Source: Kribbella sindirgiensis
GTDB lineage: Bacteria > Actinomycetota > Actinomycetes > Propionibacteriales > Kribbellaceae
DNA length: 64,000 nt
Assembly (NCBI RefSeq): GCF_004331435.1
Contig: NZ_SJKA01000017.1
Coordinates: forward strand, 62,001 to 126,000
Reading direction: 5' to 3'
This document shows positions 17,381 to 26,063 of this stretch, piece after piece. The notes below the pieces were generated by a model. The model did not search any database and was not told where the DNA came from. It saw only the letters and a list, made by a program, of their open reading frames with translations. The position numbers and the translations under genes are program-made. Positions within the stretch are counted from its first letter, which is position 1; every line of letters starts with the position of its first letter.

Positions 17381-18186
17381 TGCGTCGACCACCAGCCATC
17401 ACCGGCCTGCACGGCGCCGGCGGCATCAGAATCGTGACGCTCGACTGGAAGCCGGTCTCGTGGGCGACCGTCGTCGACCACTACGCCGTGTACGCCGACG
17501 GCGCCCTGATCGGCAAGACCGTCTACCCGCACTTCGTGCACCGCGGCCTCGGCTTCACCGGCGTGACCAGGTCCTACTCGGTCGTCACGGTCGATGCCGC
17601 AGGCAACCGATCCGCGCAGTCGAGCCCCGCGGCCGTCGCGAACCTGACGTCCGTCACGATCTCCGGTACGCCGATCGCGACGGTCGGCACGTTCGACGGC
17701 AAGGGCTCCGAGCTCGCCCTCTCGCCGAAGGGGTACGCCGAGTACCCGACCCGCTTCCCGGCTGGCGTCGACTACACGTACGGTACGTCGACGCCGGCCG
17801 CGGACTGGTCCTATCTGCTGCCCGGTCCCGCGGACAAGTGGGCCGGCACCAAGAACCACCGCGCCACGTTCCGCTTCGACCTGCCCGCCGTACCCGAGCA
17901 GGATCTCGACCTCGCGCTGTGGCTGATCGACAGCCACGCCAGCCTCGCGGCGTCGGCGCTCCTGACGGTCAACGGCACCGAGTTCGGCCGCCTGACGTTC
18001 GCGAACGGCGCCACCAAGGGATCGACCATTGCCGACAGCACCTATCCGGGGTCGCCGCTCAAACCGTCGTACCTGGAGGTGCCGTTGCCGAAGGCCCTCT
18101 TCCGTGCCGGTCAGAACGTCCTGGAACTCTTCAAGGACCAAGGTTCCTGGATCGCCTACGACGCGCTCGGCGTCTTCGGTCGGTGA
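17380..18186 (+). CDS. Fibronectin III-like/galactose-binding-like domain protein coupled to phoD
   Basis: A protein of about 268 residues. Residues 15-85 look like a fibronectin type III fold (TLDWKPVSWATVVDHYAVYADG...SYSVVTVDAAGNRS). Residues about 95-268 resemble the C-terminal galactose-binding-like domain of rhamnogalacturonan lyases (FRFDLPAVPEQDLDLALW...NVLELFKDQGSWIAYDALGVFG). The start overlaps the PhoD stop (TGATG; GTG 17377 is also possible). Such domains are normally extracellular, yet no signal peptide is present. It could be exported in complex with PhoD through the Tat pathway, or be a detached C-terminal part of a once-longer enzyme. Confidence 0.75.
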   Translation: MRRPPAITGLHGAGGIRIVTLDWKPVSWATVVDHYAVYADGALIGKTVYPHFVHRGLGFTGVTRSYSVVTVDAAGNRSAQSSPAAVANLTSVTISGTPIATVGTFDGKGSELALSPKGYAEYPTRFPAGVDYTYGTSTPAADWSYLLPGPADKWAGTKNHRATFRFDLPAVPEQDLDLALWLIDSHASLAASALLTVNGTEFGRLTFANGATKGSTIADSTYPGSPLKPSYLEVPLPKALFRAGQNVLELFKDQGSWIAYDALGVFGR

Positions 18187-19029
18187 TCAACCAGGAAGGT
18201 CGAGGCGCTGCGTGCCGACCACGGACAGGAGCTTGAGCGCTTCCTCCGACGGGGAGCCGGGAGTCGCGGTGTAGATGATCACCTGCTGGTCGCAGTCCGG
18301 GATCGCGAGCGCATCGCAGGTCACCGTGACGAGGCCGACCAATGGGTGCTGGAACGACTTGCACAGGGTCGGCTCGGCCGCGATGTCGCGGGCCTCCCAC
18401 AGCTCGGCGAACGCCGTACTTCCGGCCAGCAGGTCGGCGATCAGCTCCTTGATCTCCGGATCGTCTGGGTAGCGGGCCGCGGTCGCCCGCAGCTGGTTGA
18501 CCGAGCTCCGGGCGAAGCGGCGGCCGTCCACGACGGAGTACACGTGCTGATCCTCGGTGAGGAAGGCGCGCCGGATCAGGTTCCGGTCGCGGCGGGAGCG
18601 GACCGAGAAGTCCTCCATCAGCGCGGTGGCCAGGTGGTTCCAGGCGATCACCTCGTACGACGCCGACAGGACGATCGCGGCCGCGTTCGGCAGCCGGTCG
18701 AGGAGGTCGAGGATGCTCTGCCGCACCTCCCGCGGCGGTCCGGTCGGCCGCACCGGCGGAACCCCGGCCAGATGGTGCAGATAGTTGCGCTCAGCATCGG
18801 TCATCCGGAGCGCCCGGGCCAGCCCGGCCAGAACCTCGCTCGACGGATGCGGTGCGCGGGCCTGCTCGAGGCGGGTGTAGTACTCGGTGGAGATGTACGC
18901 CAGTTGTGCGACCTCCTCGCGGCGCAGACCCGGCGTACGGCGGCGTCGCCCGGCCGGCAGACCGACGTCCGACGGGGTCACCCGCTCCCGTCGGCTGCGC
19001 AGGAATGCCGCCAGTTCTGGCTTGTCCAC
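18187..19029 (-). CDS. MmyB-like helix-turn-helix transcriptional regulator
   Basis: A 280-residue regulator with an XRE helix-turn-helix (about 8-75, GLRREEVAQLAYISTEYYTRLEQ) and the C-terminal MmyB ligand-binding PAS-like domain (about 105-275, with ASYEVIAWNHLATALMEDF and ELWEARDIA...FQHPLVG). Such proteins are abundant in actinobacteria and usually regulate an adjacent dehydrogenase. Here the divergent partner is an SDR gene, and a perfect 10-bp inverted repeat lies between them. Ligands described for relatives include fatty acids; none is certain here. Confidence 0.92.
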   Translation of the reverse strand: MDKPELAAFLRSRRERVTPSDVGLPAGRRRRTPGLRREEVAQLAYISTEYYTRLEQARAPHPSSEVLAGLARALRMTDAERNYLHHLAGVPPVRPTGPPREVRQSILDLLDRLPNAAAIVLSASYEVIAWNHLATALMEDFSVRSRRDRNLIRRAFLTEDQHVYSVVDGRRFARSSVNQLRATAARYPDDPEIKELIADLLAGSTAFAELWEARDIAAEPTLCKSFQHPLVGLVTVTCDALAIPDCDQQVIIYTATPGSPSEEALKLLSVVGTQRLDLPG

Positions 19030-19056
19030 GTCATCCAGTCTGCCTCGCTGCGCCGG

Positions 19057-19087
19057 GGTAACCAGGTACTACCGATGCCTGGTTACC
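19057..19087. promoter_or_regulatory. Inverted-repeat operator between MmyB-like and SDR genes
   Basis: GGTAACCAGG (19057-19066) and CCTGGTTACC (19078-19087) form a perfect 10-bp inverted repeat with an 11-base spacer, so half-site centres are 21 bases (two turns) apart. It lies 27 bases from the regulator start and 28 bases from the SDR start. It is very probably the MmyB-like regulator's site. Confidence 0.7.
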
Positions 19088-19115
19088 GATCCGCGCAGCG
19101 CCAAGGCTCGAAGAC

Positions 19116-19862
19116 ATGGACAAACTGCTCGACGACAAGGTCGTCTTCATCACCGGTGCGGGTCGCGGGATCGGCGCCGCGGCCGCGCGGCTGTTCGCCG
19201 CCGAGGGCGCTCGGCTGATGCTCACCGCCCGCACCGAATCCGAACTCGCCGCCGTCGCGCAGGAGACCGGCGCGCGGTACGTCGTCTGCGACCTGGCCGA
19301 CCCCGACTCGGTCCACGCCGCGGTCGACCGGACCGTAGCGGAGTACGGACGCCTCGACGCCGCCTTCAACAACGGCGCGATCGGCCAGCCGCCCGGTCCG
19401 ATGGACGGGCTCAGCCAGGAAGCCTTCGACCAGGTGTACGCCGTGAATCTGCGCGGCCCGTGGTCCGCGATCGTGGCAGAGGTCGCCGCGATCCGTGCCA
19501 CCGCCGGACACGGCAGCATCGTCAACACATCGAGTGTCGGCAGCTTCGCCGGCAACCCGGCACTCCCGGCGTACGGTGCGATGAAGCGGGCTCTGAACAG
19601 CCTGACCGAGTCCGCCGCGATCACCTACGGTCCCGAGAACATCCGGGTGAACGCGATCGCTCCCGGTACGACGCTGACCGAGATGCTGCAGGACTGGGAT
19701 CGGGCGACGCCCGGCGTGATCGACGCCCTGAACGCGCGCACGCCGCTCGGCCGGGGCGCACAGCCCGTCGAGGTTGCCGAGGCCGCCGCCTGGCTGCTCA
19801 GCGACCGGGCGTCGTACGTGACCGGTGCTGTGCTGCGCGTGGACGGCGGCCTGGGGGTGTAG
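19116..19862 (+). CDS. SDR-family oxidoreductase
   Basis: A 248-residue classical short-chain dehydrogenase with TGAGRGIG (about 14-21), CDLADPDS, NNGAIG (a variant of the usual NNAG) and YGAMK as the catalytic YxxxK (about 154). The C-terminal GAVLRVDGGLGV is usual. It is divergent from an MmyB-like regulator with an operator in the gap, so it is the probable target of that regulator. Its stop abuts the end of the convergent PhoD gene (19862/19863). The substrate is unknown. Confidence 0.9.
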   Translation: MDKLLDDKVVFITGAGRGIGAAAARLFAAEGARLMLTARTESELAAVAQETGARYVVCDLADPDSVHAAVDRTVAEYGRLDAAFNNGAIGQPPGPMDGLSQEAFDQVYAVNLRGPWSAIVAEVAAIRATAGHGSIVNTSSVGSFAGNPALPAYGAMKRALNSLTESAAITYGPENIRVNAIAPGTTLTEMLQDWDRATPGVIDALNARTPLGRGAQPVEVAEAAAWLLSDRASYVTGAVLRVDGGLGV

Positions 19863-21443
19863 TCAGGCCGAGTGGACGTGCGGGCGGCGGTCCTCGACGA
19901 CGTACGTCGCGCGCGTGCTGATCGTGGCGCCTGGGGTCTCGACGTACGGCACGACCCGGAAGTCGTTGCGCCACTCGTGCTGGTTGATCGTGACGCGCGA
20001 GTACCCGCGCTGGGAGTTGAAGAACTTCAGGTGCGGGTTCGCGGCCAGGAACTGCTGACCCTGGTCCGTCGTGTCGGCGCCGTTGCCGCCGCTGGTGATC
20101 GACGTACCGACGAACTCGGTGCCGACCGTCGCGGAGTCCGGGTTCGCGAAGTCGCGCTTCAGCTCGAGCGCGTAGTTCTGGTGCCGGTCGCCGGTGATCA
20201 CCACCAGGTTGCGGACGCCGCTGTCCTGCGCGGCCGCGAGTACCTTGTTGCGTTCGGCGACGTACCCGTCCCACGGGTCCAGCCACACGTGCGTCTCCGG
20301 GCCCGGCGTCCAGTCGGTCTGTCCCATCGGAGTCTGGTTGCCGATCACCTGCCAGCGCGCCTTCGACCGGCGGAACCCGTCCAGCAGCCAGGCACGCTGT
20401 TTGCCGCCGAGCATCGTGTTGTCCGGGTCGAACCGGTCGTCGCAGGTGGACGAGTCGCCGTCGCCGCACGGCTGGTCACTGCGGTACTGACGGGTGTCGA
20501 GGATCGTGAAGTCCGCGAGCCGGCCGTACGGGAGCCGGCGGTGGTAACGGATCTCGGGTCCGGACGGCATCTGCTCGTGCCGCACCGGCAGGTTCTCGTA
20601 CATCGCCTGGAACGCCTGGGCGCGGCGGGCCCGGAAGACGGCCGGGTCCTGGTCCGGCTCGGTGTCGATCTGGGAGATGTCGCCGGCCCAGTTGTTCTCC
20701 ACCTCGTGGTCGTCGAACGTGTGGATCCACGGGTGCGCGGCGTGCGCCGCCTGCAGCGGGGCCTCGGTCTTGTACAGCGAGTACTGCAGCCGGTACCGCG
20801 CCAGGTCGAACGTCTCGGTGTGGAACCGCGGGTCGGTGGTCACGCCGCGCTTGTTCGTCTTCACGCCGGACTCGTACAGGTAGTCGCCGAGGTGCACGAC
20901 CAGGTCGAGGTCCTCGTTCGCCAGGTGGTCGTACGCCGTGAAGTACCCGTCCTGCCAGGCGTTGCAGGACGCGAACGCGAACCGCAGCTCGCGCGGGTTC
21001 GCCAGCGGGTGCGGCGCGGTCCGGGTCCGGCCGGTCGGCGAGACCTCGTGACCGGTGCGGAAGCGGTAGTAGTACACGTGGTCCGGCAGCAGGCCGCGGA
21101 CCTCGGGGTGGACGCTGTGCCCGAGTTCGGGGGTCGCGACGACGCTGGAGCGACGTACCACGTGGCGGAAGTTCTCGTCGTACGCGACCTCGTACTCGAC
21201 CCGGACCGGGCGCGCGGGCATGCCGCCCTTCCCGTCGACGGCGTACGGATCGGTGGCCAGACGGGTCCACAGCACGACCCCGTCGTACTGCGGATCGCCC
21301 GAGGCGACCCCGAGCGTGAACGGGTTGCCGGTGCCGGACGGCGCCGCGTACGTGGTCGAGGCGTCCCAGGCCCCGGTGCCGAGCAGTACGGCGCCGGCGC
21401 CCGCACCCCCGTACCCGAGGAAGCGACGGCGGGAGACAGGCAT
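19863..21443 (-). CDS. PhoD-family alkaline phosphatase, Tat-exported
   Basis: A 526-residue PhoD enzyme. The N-terminus MPVSRRRFLGYGGAGAGAV is a Tat signal. The PhoD N-terminal domain (FTLGVASGDPQYDGVVLWTRL) precedes the catalytic domain with FASCNAWQDGYFTAYDH, VHLGDYLYE, FDDHEVENN and VITGDRHQNYA metal motifs. This is the archetypal PhoD arrangement. It is related to the protein at 15857-17380 but clearly diverged. The divergent neighbour is a toxin-antitoxin operon 175 bases away. Confidence 0.95.
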   Translation of the reverse strand: MPVSRRRFLGYGGAGAGAVLLGTGAWDASTTYAAPSGTGNPFTLGVASGDPQYDGVVLWTRLATDPYAVDGKGGMPARPVRVEYEVAYDENFRHVVRRSSVVATPELGHSVHPEVRGLLPDHVYYYRFRTGHEVSPTGRTRTAPHPLANPRELRFAFASCNAWQDGYFTAYDHLANEDLDLVVHLGDYLYESGVKTNKRGVTTDPRFHTETFDLARYRLQYSLYKTEAPLQAAHAAHPWIHTFDDHEVENNWAGDISQIDTEPDQDPAVFRARRAQAFQAMYENLPVRHEQMPSGPEIRYHRRLPYGRLADFTILDTRQYRSDQPCGDGDSSTCDDRFDPDNTMLGGKQRAWLLDGFRRSKARWQVIGNQTPMGQTDWTPGPETHVWLDPWDGYVAERNKVLAAAQDSGVRNLVVITGDRHQNYALELKRDFANPDSATVGTEFVGTSITSGGNGADTTDQGQQFLAANPHLKFFNSQRGYSRVTINQHEWRNDFRVVPYVETPGATISTRATYVVEDRRPHVHSA

Positions 21444-21618
21444 GTGATTCCTCCAGGGGAAGGGCGGGTTCGGAGCGCTTGTCAGTGTTCAGCCGGTGGG
21501 TGGCGGTCGCTTGTCGCGGAGGTTAACGGTCATGCTCGGTAAATTAACGAGAGCGAACGGTACGATCCGGGGCTTCGCTAGGCTGGCCCGAATTGCCGAC
21601 TACACGGGGAGCTGACAG

Positions 21619-21849
21619 ATGCCGTACGAACCGTGCCGCTACGCGCGCCGGTGGCCGGACCTGTTCGACCAACTCGACGACGAGCAGAAGCAGCGGGTCA
21701 GTGACGCGCTGGCGAACAACCGCCTCGAGGGCTGGGAGCCCGGGCGGGACGACGTCGCCGATCTGATCGATCGCGAACTGGGCCGGATCGACACCGCGGA
21801 GTACATCCGCCGGACCCTGTCGAAGGTGACCGGCGGCGGACCCGCGTGA
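21619..21849 (+). CDS. VbhA-like antitoxin of a Fic system
   Basis: A 76-residue helical protein ahead of a Fic gene, overlapping it by four bases (GTGA). The stretch ALANNRLEGWEP (about 30-41) resembles the inhibitory alpha-helix of VbhA-type antitoxins, whose consensus is (S/T)xxxE(G/N); here the serine/threonine position is Asn and the Glu-Gly is kept. By analogy it would hold the Fic active site shut. GGGGAG precedes the ATG, and a TAGGCT -10-like element lies at about 21577. Assignment rests on motif and operon position. Confidence 0.75.
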   Translation: MPYEPCRYARRWPDLFDQLDDEQKQRVSDALANNRLEGWEPGRDDVADLIDRELGRIDTAEYIRRTLSKVTGGGPA

Positions 21850-22667
21850 CCGAGGAGGTCTCTCCGGAGGAAGCCGCCGAGGCCGCCGCGCGGAAAGAGC
21901 GCTGGAACGCCTACCTGTGGGAACCCGGCAGCTGCCTGAAGAACAAGCTCGACATCAAGAACCCGATCGAGCTGCACTTCGCGGAGTACAGTCTGCGCGC
22001 CGTCCGGCAGGGCGAGATGGACCGCGGTGAGGTCGACATCCCGCGCACGTACGACAAGGCGCACCTGCAGGCGATCCACAAGCACATGTTCCAGGACGTG
22101 TACGACTGGGCCGGGAAGTTCCGGGACGTCAACATCTCCAAGCAGGGCAACCCGTTCGTACCTCCTGAACACCTGGACAAGTGGACCGGCAAGGTCAGCG
22201 CGAAGGTCAACGAGAAGGACTGGTCGACGATGTCGCGCGAGGAGTTCGTGCAGAGCATCGCCGAGGTGTACAGCTACCAGAACCTCACCCACCCGTTCCG
22301 CGAAGGAAACGGCGCGACCGCCAAGCAGTTCATCAGCCACGTGTCCGAGATGTCGCCGTACCGCCTCGACTTCGACCGCGTCGAGCGGGACGAGTGGAAC
22401 GCGGCGTCGAGCGCGTCGTACCCGCCGGACCTGGAGAAGAGCACCGACCCGGACCCGCGCCAGATGTACGCCGTCTTCGACAAGATGACCGTCGAACGCG
22501 GCGCCGTACTGCGCGCCGACCCGGAACTCGCGGCCGCCCTCGCACTCCAGAACTCGACGTACGCCGGCGTCGAAGAGTCCGAGCACATCGACATCGACGA
22601 CAAACGCCCAGGCACCCACGCCGTCGAACTGGAATCCGAGGCGGAAGCCGAACAGCACCAGAACTGA
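21846..22667 (+). CDS. Fic-domain protein with atypical active-site motif (toxin)
   Basis: A 273-residue Fic protein starting with GTG inside the antitoxin stop. The Fic core includes LKNKLDIKNPIEL (about 31-43), the flap region YDWAGKFRDVNISKQGNPF (about 85-103) and the signature HPFREGNGATAKQF at 149-162. Canonical Fic AMPylators read HPFx(D/E)GNGRxxR; here the first Arg is Ala157 and the second is Lys160, while the catalytic His149 and the Gly-Asn-Gly remain. Those arginines bind nucleotide phosphates, so activity may be altered or the nucleotide may differ. The pair forms a class I Fic toxin-antitoxin module. Confidence 0.88.
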   Translation: MTEEVSPEEAAEAAARKERWNAYLWEPGSCLKNKLDIKNPIELHFAEYSLRAVRQGEMDRGEVDIPRTYDKAHLQAIHKHMFQDVYDWAGKFRDVNISKQGNPFVPPEHLDKWTGKVSAKVNEKDWSTMSREEFVQSIAEVYSYQNLTHPFREGNGATAKQFISHVSEMSPYRLDFDRVERDEWNAASSASYPPDLEKSTDPDPRQMYAVFDKMTVERGAVLRADPELAAALALQNSTYAGVEESEHIDIDDKRPGTHAVELESEAEAEQHQN

Positions 22668-22711
22668 CCTCTCGGGCGGACGGATCCGGTCGTCGGTGCA
22701 GGATAGGCCGT

Positions 22712-23194
22712 ATGCACACCGACGAACGGATTCGCCGTGCCCGGCCGGACGACGTACCAGCGATCGTGGAGCTGGTGTACGCCCTCGCGGAGTACGAACG
22801 GGCCCGCGAAGAGTGCCACCTGACCGCCGACCAGCTGCAGACCGCCCTCTTCGGAGACAAACCCGCGCTCTTCTGCCACGTCGCCGAACACGAAGGCCAG
22901 GTAGCCGGCTGCGCCCTCTGGTTCCTGAGCTTCTCCACCTGGCGCGGCGTCCACGGCATCTACCTCGAAGACCTCTTCGTCCGCCCCGAAACCCGCGGCA
23001 CCGGCCTAGGCAAAGCCCTCCTCACCGCACTCGCCCAGGAATGCGTCAACAACAACTACGAACGCCTCGAGTGGTCCGTCCTCAACTGGAACACCCCCGC
23101 CATCGACTTCTACAAGTCCCTAGGCGCCAACCCCCAAGAAGAATGGACCGTCTACCGCCTGACGGATCAACCCCTGAAAAACCTGGGCTCATAA
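22712..23194 (+). CDS. GNAT-family N-acetyltransferase (diamine acetyltransferase-like)
   Basis: A 160-residue GNAT protein with IRRARPDDVPAIVELVYALAEYE at the N-terminus, LEDLFVRPETRGTGLGKALL as the acetyl-CoA pyrophosphate loop (about 86-105) and a C-terminal LEWSVLNWNTPAIDFYKSLGA stretch. The pattern matches the spermidine/spermine acetyltransferase-like subgroup. The ATG lies in the context AGGATAGGCCGTATG, identical to that of the SDR at 9194, and no ribosome site is visible. The substrate is not known. Confidence 0.88.
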   Translation: MHTDERIRRARPDDVPAIVELVYALAEYERAREECHLTADQLQTALFGDKPALFCHVAEHEGQVAGCALWFLSFSTWRGVHGIYLEDLFVRPETRGTGLGKALLTALAQECVNNNYERLEWSVLNWNTPAIDFYKSLGANPQEEWTVYRLTDQPLKNLGS

Positions 23195-23402
23195 CAAGAC
23201 GCTCCCAACCACCCCGAACTGCTTCCCCGCACTAGGCGCACCATCCCGGGCGAGCCGACCGCCCCGGTTCGGCGCATGCGCCGCGCGGTCGGCCGGTTGT
23301 CGGGGGAAGCGACACCCGCCGGGGGCGGCGGACAGGTTATATCGGGTCCTACCCCACCAGAACCTGTCTCACGGGCCCCGCAGCGGGGGTTCGACCAACC
23401 GC

Positions 23403-24488
23403 TCACGAAGCTGAGCTGCTGAGGAACACCTCACGCAGCTCGCCCGGCAACCGGCTTTTGTCGGCGAACGGGCCTGTGGACAGCCAGACCGTTCCGACTG
23501 CTGCGTGGAACGGGTCCTCATTGAACGTGGCGGTGACGACCGTCTCGGCGTTCTCGAAGGGGGCGCGGTGGTCGAACCACCCATGAACGCGGGCGACGAG
23601 CTGATGGACGATCGGGACCGCCGCCGCCCCGGGCTGGATCTGCGGTGGCGGCCCGTTGAGGGTTTCGAGCCAGCCGGCGCCGCGGTCCATGCGATCGAGG
23701 ACGCCGGAGATCCGCTCGTCGCCGCCGTACCCCGCTTCCTCGCACGCGCGACGCGCTGCCCACCGCGCGATCGCGCGTAAGGTCTGCGGGTCAGTTTGTT
23801 CGAGCGCATCCACCAAGGCTCGGTCGAGCGCCGCCAACTCCCGGCAGAATGGCGCGCGCTCCATCCGCTCGCTCGGCATAGCCCCACCCCAAGCCGCCGC
23901 GCGCTCTGCGCGTCGTTGCTCCTCGGCCTGCCGCGCCTTCTCCAGCTTCATCTCGGCGAACTGGGCAGGTGTCGGCTGCTCACGCGCGAACTTGTGCCAG
24001 TACGCCGCCTGCTTGCTGGTCTCCTTCACCACCCGATCCGGCGCAGGCCGAGCCGGCCAGAACTGCAACAGATAACGGTCGACGAGCGGCTCGCCGTCCA
24101 TCGGCGGACCGGCCTGGTGGCCAGCGTCCATGTTCCAAGCGGAGTACCGCACGCGGTAGTCCACCCCGGGCTCAAGCTCCAGCGGCCACGATCCGCCGTC
24201 TCCTCCCCAGGTGACCAAGGCCGCGTCACCGATCGGCCGGTACGCCGCTTCGACAACGTCCTCCGCGCTGTACTCGACCGAGGGCATCCTCTCGTGCACC
24301 TCGACCGTAAAACCGACCTTGCCGGTATGCAGCCCGGTGATCAGAAACAACTTCCCTGCCACGGCCGCCCCGCACAGCCCATTCCGCTGCCCGGCGAAAC
24401 ACTCCCCGAGGTCGGCGTAGTTCTCCGCGCTCTCCACATAAATCTGGCCGTACGCGACCCACGCCCGTCCCGTCATAACCGTTCGCAT
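23403..24488 (-). CDS. Hypothetical protein, 361 residues
   Basis: I do not recognise this protein. It has no signal peptide or membrane segment. Residues 1-160 look like a beta-rich domain (GRAWVAYGQIYVESAENYADLGE...), a charged, probably coiled helix lies at about 175-205 (MKLEKARQAEEQRRAERAAA), and the C-terminal 140 residues appear mixed alpha/beta. ATG 24488 has a GGGGG site upstream. It is convergent with the acetyltransferase across a 208-base gap that holds only a weak 8-bp inverted repeat (23331-23338/23361-23368) and a short GC-rich hairpin. A cytoplasmic protein is likely. Confidence 0.7.
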   Translation of the reverse strand: MRTVMTGRAWVAYGQIYVESAENYADLGECFAGQRNGLCGAAVAGKLFLITGLHTGKVGFTVEVHERMPSVEYSAEDVVEAAYRPIGDAALVTWGGDGGSWPLELEPGVDYRVRYSAWNMDAGHQAGPPMDGEPLVDRYLLQFWPARPAPDRVVKETSKQAAYWHKFAREQPTPAQFAEMKLEKARQAEEQRRAERAAAWGGAMPSERMERAPFCRELAALDRALVDALEQTDPQTLRAIARWAARRACEEAGYGGDERISGVLDRMDRGAGWLETLNGPPPQIQPGAAAVPIVHQLVARVHGWFDHRAPFENAETVVTATFNEDPFHAAVGTVWLSTGPFADKSRLPGELREVFLSSSAS

Positions 24489-24540
24489 GATGCCCCCAGG
24501 TAGTACGACTGCGACCTTCGATCACATTAGACGCGGGGGC

Positions 24541-26004
24541 CTACATGCGGCGGTTCTTGGCGGTGTACATGGCTTGGTCGGCTTCGTGGAGGAGGGTGTC
24601 CAGGTCTGTGGTGGTGGGGGTGATGGGGACTGTGCCGACGCTGGTGGTGACTTGGACGGCGATGTTGGGGAGGGGGCGGCTGACGGCGGTTTCGAGGCGG
24701 GTTATGAGGGTGGTGAGGTCGTCGCCGGCGATGTCTTCGGCCAGTACGGCGAACTCGTCGCCGCCTAGCCTCGCGACGGTGTCGCCGTGGCGGACTGCTG
24801 TGCTCAGGCGGGTGGCGATCTCGCGGAGGGCGCGGTCGCCGGCCTCGTGCCCGTAGCTGTCGTTGACGAGTTTGAAGTGGTTGAGGTCGCAGAACAGCAG
24901 GGCGCCGGGGCGGCCGGTGGCGCGGGTCTGCTCGAGGACTTTCGTGAACCGGTGCTGCAGGAGGCGGCGGTTCGGCAGGCCGGTGAGTGGGTCGTGCGCG
25001 GCGTGGTGCCGGAGTTCGCGTTCGGCGTCCTTGCGGGCGGTCACGTCGTCGATCTGGACCAGCAGGATCCGCGGCAGCCCGGCGCCTTGGGTGACGAGCG
25101 CCGCCGTACCGGCGAGCCAGATCGCGTTGCCGGTGGGCTGGGTGAACACCCTCTCGAACCGGTACGTACCGTTGCTGGCAGCAACCTCTTCCAGTTCGGC
25201 CCGGGTCTGCTCCGGCTCCTCGTCCCGCAGGAAGGTCACCAGCCGCGTCCCGAGCAGCTGATCCGGCGGGTAGCCGGTGATCCGGCAGAACGCGTCGTTC
25301 ACGCGCAGGATCCGGCCCAGCTCGGGTCCGTCGAACGCGACCGTCGCCATCCCGTTCCCGGCGCCCTCGAAGACCAGCCGGAACGTCGCCTCGCTCGCCT
25401 CCAGCCGGGTCTTCTCGGCCAGCAGCCGATCCGTGAGCCGCGCCTTGTCGATCGCCAGCCCGGCCTGGGTCGCGAAGATCTCCAGCAGCTCCCGGTGGAT
25501 CGGACCGGGCCGCCGCTGGTCCTCCGGCAGGTCGACCGACAGCATCCCGACCAGGTCGCCGTCGGAGGAGTACAGCGGCGCGAACAACGCGTCCAGCGGG
25601 TGCCAGGCGTCCGGTGCGTCGGACACCGGTACGTCGGGCACCCAGCCGGTCACCTCGCCCTCGGGGAGCCGCTCGTGCGGCACGAACCGGAGCTTGCCCC
25701 AGGCGTCCGCGATCGCGAACTCGGCGTCGAACAGGTCGGACGCGCTCACCTTCCCGAGCAGCGCCGCCCGGGCCTCCGGCGACCCGGCGACCGCGATCAC
25801 CTCGAACTTCCCGTCCGGGTGCCGCAGGTTCAGGACGGCGATCCCGAATCCGAGCCCGTTCACGACACCGTCGACGACCGCCTGCAGCGTCTCGGCAAGG
25901 CTGCGCCCGGCGCCCATCCGCGCACTCACCTCGTACAGGCGACGGACGGCGGACAGCCGGACCGCGGGCTCGTTCTGCACCCGTTGAGAATAGGCCGATT
26001 TCAC
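24541..26004 (-). CDS. GAF-PAS-GGDEF diguanylate cyclase
   Basis: A 487-residue soluble signalling protein. A GAF domain (about 25-185) is followed by a PAS domain (about 205-320, FRLVFEGAGNGMATVAFDG...ILRVNDAFCRITGYPPDQLLG) with a PAC-like extension, and a C-terminal GGDEF domain (about 335-485). The catalytic motif is intact (RLGGDEFAVLAED, near 412), with DPLTGLPNRR at the domain start, so it should make cyclic di-GMP. No EAL domain or membrane segment is present. The signal sensed is unknown. It appears monocistronic. Confidence 0.93.
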   Translation of the reverse strand: MKSAYSQRVQNEPAVRLSAVRRLYEVSARMGAGRSLAETLQAVVDGVVNGLGFGIAVLNLRHPDGKFEVIAVAGSPEARAALLGKVSASDLFDAEFAIADAWGKLRFVPHERLPEGEVTGWVPDVPVSDAPDAWHPLDALFAPLYSSDGDLVGMLSVDLPEDQRRPGPIHRELLEIFATQAGLAIDKARLTDRLLAEKTRLEASEATFRLVFEGAGNGMATVAFDGPELGRILRVNDAFCRITGYPPDQLLGTRLVTFLRDEEPEQTRAELEEVAASNGTYRFERVFTQPTGNAIWLAGTAALVTQGAGLPRILLVQIDDVTARKDAERELRHHAAHDPLTGLPNRRLLQHRFTKVLEQTRATGRPGALLFCDLNHFKLVNDSYGHEAGDRALREIATRLSTAVRHGDTVARLGGDEFAVLAEDIAGDDLTTLITRLETAVSRPLPNIAVQVTTSVGTVPITPTTTDLDTLLHEADQAMYTAKNRRM

Positions 26005-26063
26005 CAGGCGTGAGCAGTCGTATCCACAGCTGACCCGGTTAAGCGTTTGTTGTCACAGCGAAA

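Noticed and set aside
21520..21560. GTTAATT/GTTAACC elements upstream of the second phoD, suggestive of a PHO box
   Set aside because: The repeats are about 21 bases apart, and the intervening unit does not match; without tandem 11-base units the PhoP assignment is too weak.
23331..23368. GACAGGTT/AACCTGTC inverted repeat in the gap after the acetyltransferase
   Set aside because: An 8-bp stem with a 22-base loop and no T-tract is too weak to call a terminator or attachment site.
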